Virus record (IMG/VR): IMGVR_UViG_3300049053_000036
Span: 1 to 46,710 of that record
DNA from: a virus
Length of the DNA stretch: 46,710 nt
Reading direction: 5' to 3' (one strand)
The position numbers and the translations under genes were made by a program. A model generated the notes under the pieces. The model was not told the origin of the DNA. It made no database searches and worked only from the letters and a program-made list of their open reading frames with translations. Shown one piece after another: positions 44,962 through 46,710 of this stretch; position 1 is the first letter of the stretch; each line of letters opens with the position of its first letter.

Positions 44962-46082
44962 GGGTAGAACCCCGTTCCTTCGTTGATCCGCTCGCGTGCG
45001 TCCTTGAGCCGTCGGCCCGCGGTCGCTGGGCTCACGGCGAGGATTTCGGCGGCGGTGGTCTTGGTGAGCCGCTCCCCTTGCTTGAGCCGGGCGGCAAGTC
45101 GTGTGATCTGCTGCTCCCGCTCGTCGGTCTCCGGCTCACTGGTGGGCTCAGGGCTCAGCGCGGCGCGGCTCACGACGGTCGGCTCGGCCGGGCTCAAGAC
45201 GGACTCACGTGAGACGGGCAGGTCAGCGGGGGGCGGGGGCTCCAAGGCGGGCGCGAATACCGGCTCGGTCGCGGCGACGACGAGGGCGGTGTGAACGGTC
45301 GTCTCGTAGTCGACCGGCTCAGGCTCACCGGGGCCGGGCTCACGGCTCACGGTGGGCTGAGCCGCCGGTAGTTCGGGTTGAGCCGGGACGGGCTCAATGT
45401 TGAGGACACCCGAGACGGGGGCGATGGCCCGGCCGTACCGAGTGAGCCGCAGAGCCATGACCGCTGAGACGGGGGCCTTGCTCCTCCATCGCCATCCGTA
45501 GCGGGCGCGCAGCCGGGCCCGCTCGATGAGCCGGGACTGCTCCAGCCGGATCACGTCGTCGTACGAGCGCAACTCCCACAGCTTCATCCGCCGCCACAGC
45601 CGGAAGGTGGAGATCGGGTCGAGCAGCCACCGCACCAGGCGGACGGACTCCATGTGGCGGCCGGCCGTGATGTCGGCGGTGCGGCCGATGGCGTGCCGGG
45701 CGGCCTCGACGACGACGACGAACAGGATCGGAATGACGGCGTGCATGCCGGTGCCGATGGGGTCGGGCCAGGCTGCGGCGGCGTTGAAGGCGATCGTGGC
45801 GGCGGTGAGCAGCCAGGCGGTGTGGCGCAGCATGGCGAGGGGCATGCGCAGCCACGTGAGGAGCAGGTCAAGGGCGAGCAGTACGAGGATGCCGGCGTCG
45901 ATACCGATCGGGAAGATCATGGCGAAGTCACCGAACTGCTTCGCCTTGGCCAGCTTGGCGACCGCAGCGTACGAGCCGATGAAGCCGATTGCGGCGATCG
46001 CGGCGGCCCCTGCGGCGACGGCTGCGATGAGCTTGCGTTGCAGGGTCGTGAGTTGGGGGCGGTCGCCGGTGGGCGTCTTCAC
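44958..46082 (-). CDS. DUF2637-type membrane protein with C-terminal HTH
   Basis: A 374-residue protein from GTG 46082 with AGGAG seven bases upstream; a TTG further up is less likely. The first 150 residues contain four membrane helices (LIAAVAAGAAAIAAIGFIGSYAAV, FPIGIDAGILVLLALDLLLTWL, AWLLTAATIAFNAAAAW, AVIPILFVVVVEAARHAIG), matching the DUF2637 family of actinobacterial plasmids and conjugative elements. After a basic stretch and a long Pro/Glu-rich linker, a C-terminal HTH follows (QITRLAARLKQGERLTKTTAAEILAVSPATAGRRLKDARE). A membrane-anchored DNA-binding protein is therefore likely; roles in transfer or replication are inferred. Confidence 0.82.
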   Translation of the reverse strand: MKTPTGDRPQLTTLQRKLIAAVAAGAAAIAAIGFIGSYAAVAKLAKAKQFGDFAMIFPIGIDAGILVLLALDLLLTWLRMPLAMLRHTAWLLTAATIAFNAAAAWPDPIGTGMHAVIPILFVVVVEAARHAIGRTADITAGRHMESVRLVRWLLDPISTFRLWRRMKLWELRSYDDVIRLEQSRLIERARLRARYGWRWRSKAPVSAVMALRLTRYGRAIAPVSGVLNIEPVPAQPELPAAQPTVSREPGPGEPEPVDYETTVHTALVVAATEPVFAPALEPPPPADLPVSRESVLSPAEPTVVSRAALSPEPTSEPETDEREQQITRLAARLKQGERLTKTTAAEILAVSPATAGRRLKDARERINEGTGFYP

Positions 46083-46107
46083 GGTGCTCTCCTGGGAGCC
46101 GAGCAAG

Positions 46108-46153
46108 GCCGCCCCCTCGCGGCCGTGGGGGAACGAGTACGCGAGGGGGCGGC
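46108..46153. terminator. 13-bp hairpin before the DUF2637-type gene
   Basis: GCCGCCCCCTCGC (46108-46120) and GCGAGGGGGCGGC (46141-46153) form a perfect stem with a 20-base loop in the gap upstream of the DUF2637-type gene. It may attenuate the operon. Confidence 0.55.
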
Positions 46154-46165
46154 GGTCTGGGTGGG

Positions 46166-46354
46166 TCAGCCGTTGTGCTTGCGGTAGCGGCGCGGCATCT
46201 GCGTGCCGGCTGCGTCGCCGTCGCGGGCGACTCGGGCGCGGTGCTTCTCGCGGCGGATGCGGGAGGCGCGGTCCGGAGCGGACTCGCGGCCGGCGTACTG
46301 CGATTCGGCGAGGGCGCGGTCGTTGCCACCGGCGAGCCAGGAGAAGAGGCCCAT
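46166..46354 (-). CDS. small basic protein, 62 aa (ICE type)
   Basis: A 62-residue protein (MGLFSWLAGGNDRALAESQY, then AGRESAPDRASRIRREKHRARVARDGD and PRRYRKHNG) with a hydrophobic start and a strongly basic body. Its ATG overlaps the upstream TGA by one base. Similar MGLFS...-type proteins occur before DUF2637 genes in Streptomyces mobile elements. The function is unknown. Confidence 0.7.
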   Translation of the reverse strand: MGLFSWLAGGNDRALAESQYAGRESAPDRASRIRREKHRARVARDGDAAGTQMPRRYRKHNG

Positions 46355-46488
46355 CAGGCGCGCCCCCGTCCGTGGCAGGTGCCGCAGGTGCGGAAGACGG
46401 TGACCTGGCTGCCGTCCTCGTTGAGGGTGGTCTCGGGGGCTCCGCCTTGGCCGCCGCAGCCGCCGCAGATGGGGGGTTCGTAGCTCAT
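46354..46488 (-). CDS. CxxCxGxG zinc-knuckle protein, 44 aa
   Basis: A 44-residue protein (MSYEPPICGGCGGQGGAPET, then FRTCGTCHGRGRA) with two CxxC(H)GxG repeats like half of a DnaJ zinc finger, so one zinc ion is likely. Its ATG overlaps the partial gene above by 4 bases. This mini-protein is a recurrent part of actinomycete conjugative elements. Confidence 0.78.
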   Translation of the reverse strand: MSYEPPICGGCGGQGGAPETTLNEDGSQVTVFRTCGTCHGRGRA

Positions 46489-46710
46489 GCGGTCACCGCC
46501 GGGCGGGGCAGGGCACGGCACTTCTCCGCATGGCCTTGGGCCAGTTCGCGGGTGCGGCGCAGGCCGAACGAGGCGTAGCCCTCGTCGCACCCGAGGCACG
46601 TCATCGCGGCACTGTGCTCGCTGCCTCGGATGTCGACGGTGGCGCCTGCGACGGTGAGGTAGCGGGCGATGACGCCGTCGGGCCACGGCTGTGCGGCGGG
46701 GGTGGTGGGC
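46485..46710 (-). CDS. zinc-finger-like protein, 5' part cut by window edge
   Basis: The frame is open to the right edge; 74 residues are visible. They read PAAQPWPDGVIARYLTVAGA, TVDIRGSEHSAAMTCLGCDE, then FGLRRTRELAQGHAEKCRALPRP, with a CxxC...HxxxC zinc-site pattern. This WPDGVIARYLTxAGAxVDI type is familiar from Streptomyces conjugative elements, usually 80-90 residues long, so only a few residues are probably missing. It is coupled by ATGA to the CxxCxGxG gene. Confidence 0.75.
   Translation of the reverse strand, partial: PTTPAAQPWPDGVIARYLTVAGATVDIRGSEHSAAMTCLGCDEGYASFGLRRTRELAQGHAEKCRALPRPAVTA

Noticed and set aside
1-46710. CRISPR array
   Set aside because: I saw no regularly spaced identical repeats on either strand; the repeats present are few, hairpin-type and intergenic.
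1-46710. tRNA or rRNA genes
   Set aside because: No cloverleaf with a GTTCRAnYC arm and CCA-type acceptor was recognised by eye; a scan program could still find one.

Overview
High-GC DNA with frequent GTG starts, long trains of genes overlapping by 4 bases (ATGA or GTGA), a WhiB-family protein and typical actinobacterial small proteins. It reads as a temperate Streptomyces-type siphovirus, either a free genome or a plasmid-like prophage. The serine integrase sits mid-window with phage genes on both sides, and an intact attP-like dyad lies directly upstream of it, so the window does not look like an integrated prophage opened at its att sites.

Left (1-12,807, almost all minus strand): one long early operon. 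It runs from a repressor-like HTH gene through small proteins to a DNA metabolism set: RecE-like nuclease, RecT-like annealing protein, DnaQ-like exonuclease, RuvC-like resolvase, WhiB-like regulator, HU-like protein and an AEP-family primase cut by the left edge. The single plus-strand insert is an orphan Phd/YefM antitoxin gene. Several intergenic spacers in this operon are repeated hairpin-plus-RBS cassettes.

Middle (12,808-19,676): the control and integration region. Two divergent HTH genes flank an operator-like array built on GTGGAC-N5-GTCCAC. Then come a small conserved gene, the attP candidate, the integrase, a second small XRE regulator, a run of strong hairpins, a four-gene operon of Cys-rich small proteins, a large XRE regulator with its own palindromes, a HAD-like hydrolase and a small leaderless gene.

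Right of centre (19,677-41,616, minus strand, read right to left): the late operon. Terminase small and large, portal, MuF-like protein, scaffold, major capsid protein, an endonuclease VII-type HNH gene, head-tail connectors, tail tube, a tail chaperone pair with a canonical -1 frameshift site, tape measure, a very large tail-tip protein, small tail proteins, amidase endolysin, holin-like proteins and a membrane-anchored collagen-like protein. A GU-rich UUCG hairpin with a U-tract ends the operon.

Far right (41,689-46,710, minus strand): two exported proteins with matching upstream boxes, small zinc-binding proteins and a tightly overlapped run of membrane proteins (a DUF2637-type protein with C-terminal HTH, and others) that resembles the accessory region of actinomycete integrative-conjugative elements. 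Its place next to terminase makes the window look like a mosaic of phage and conjugative element. Family names come from recognising sequence patterns by eye; no database search was run.
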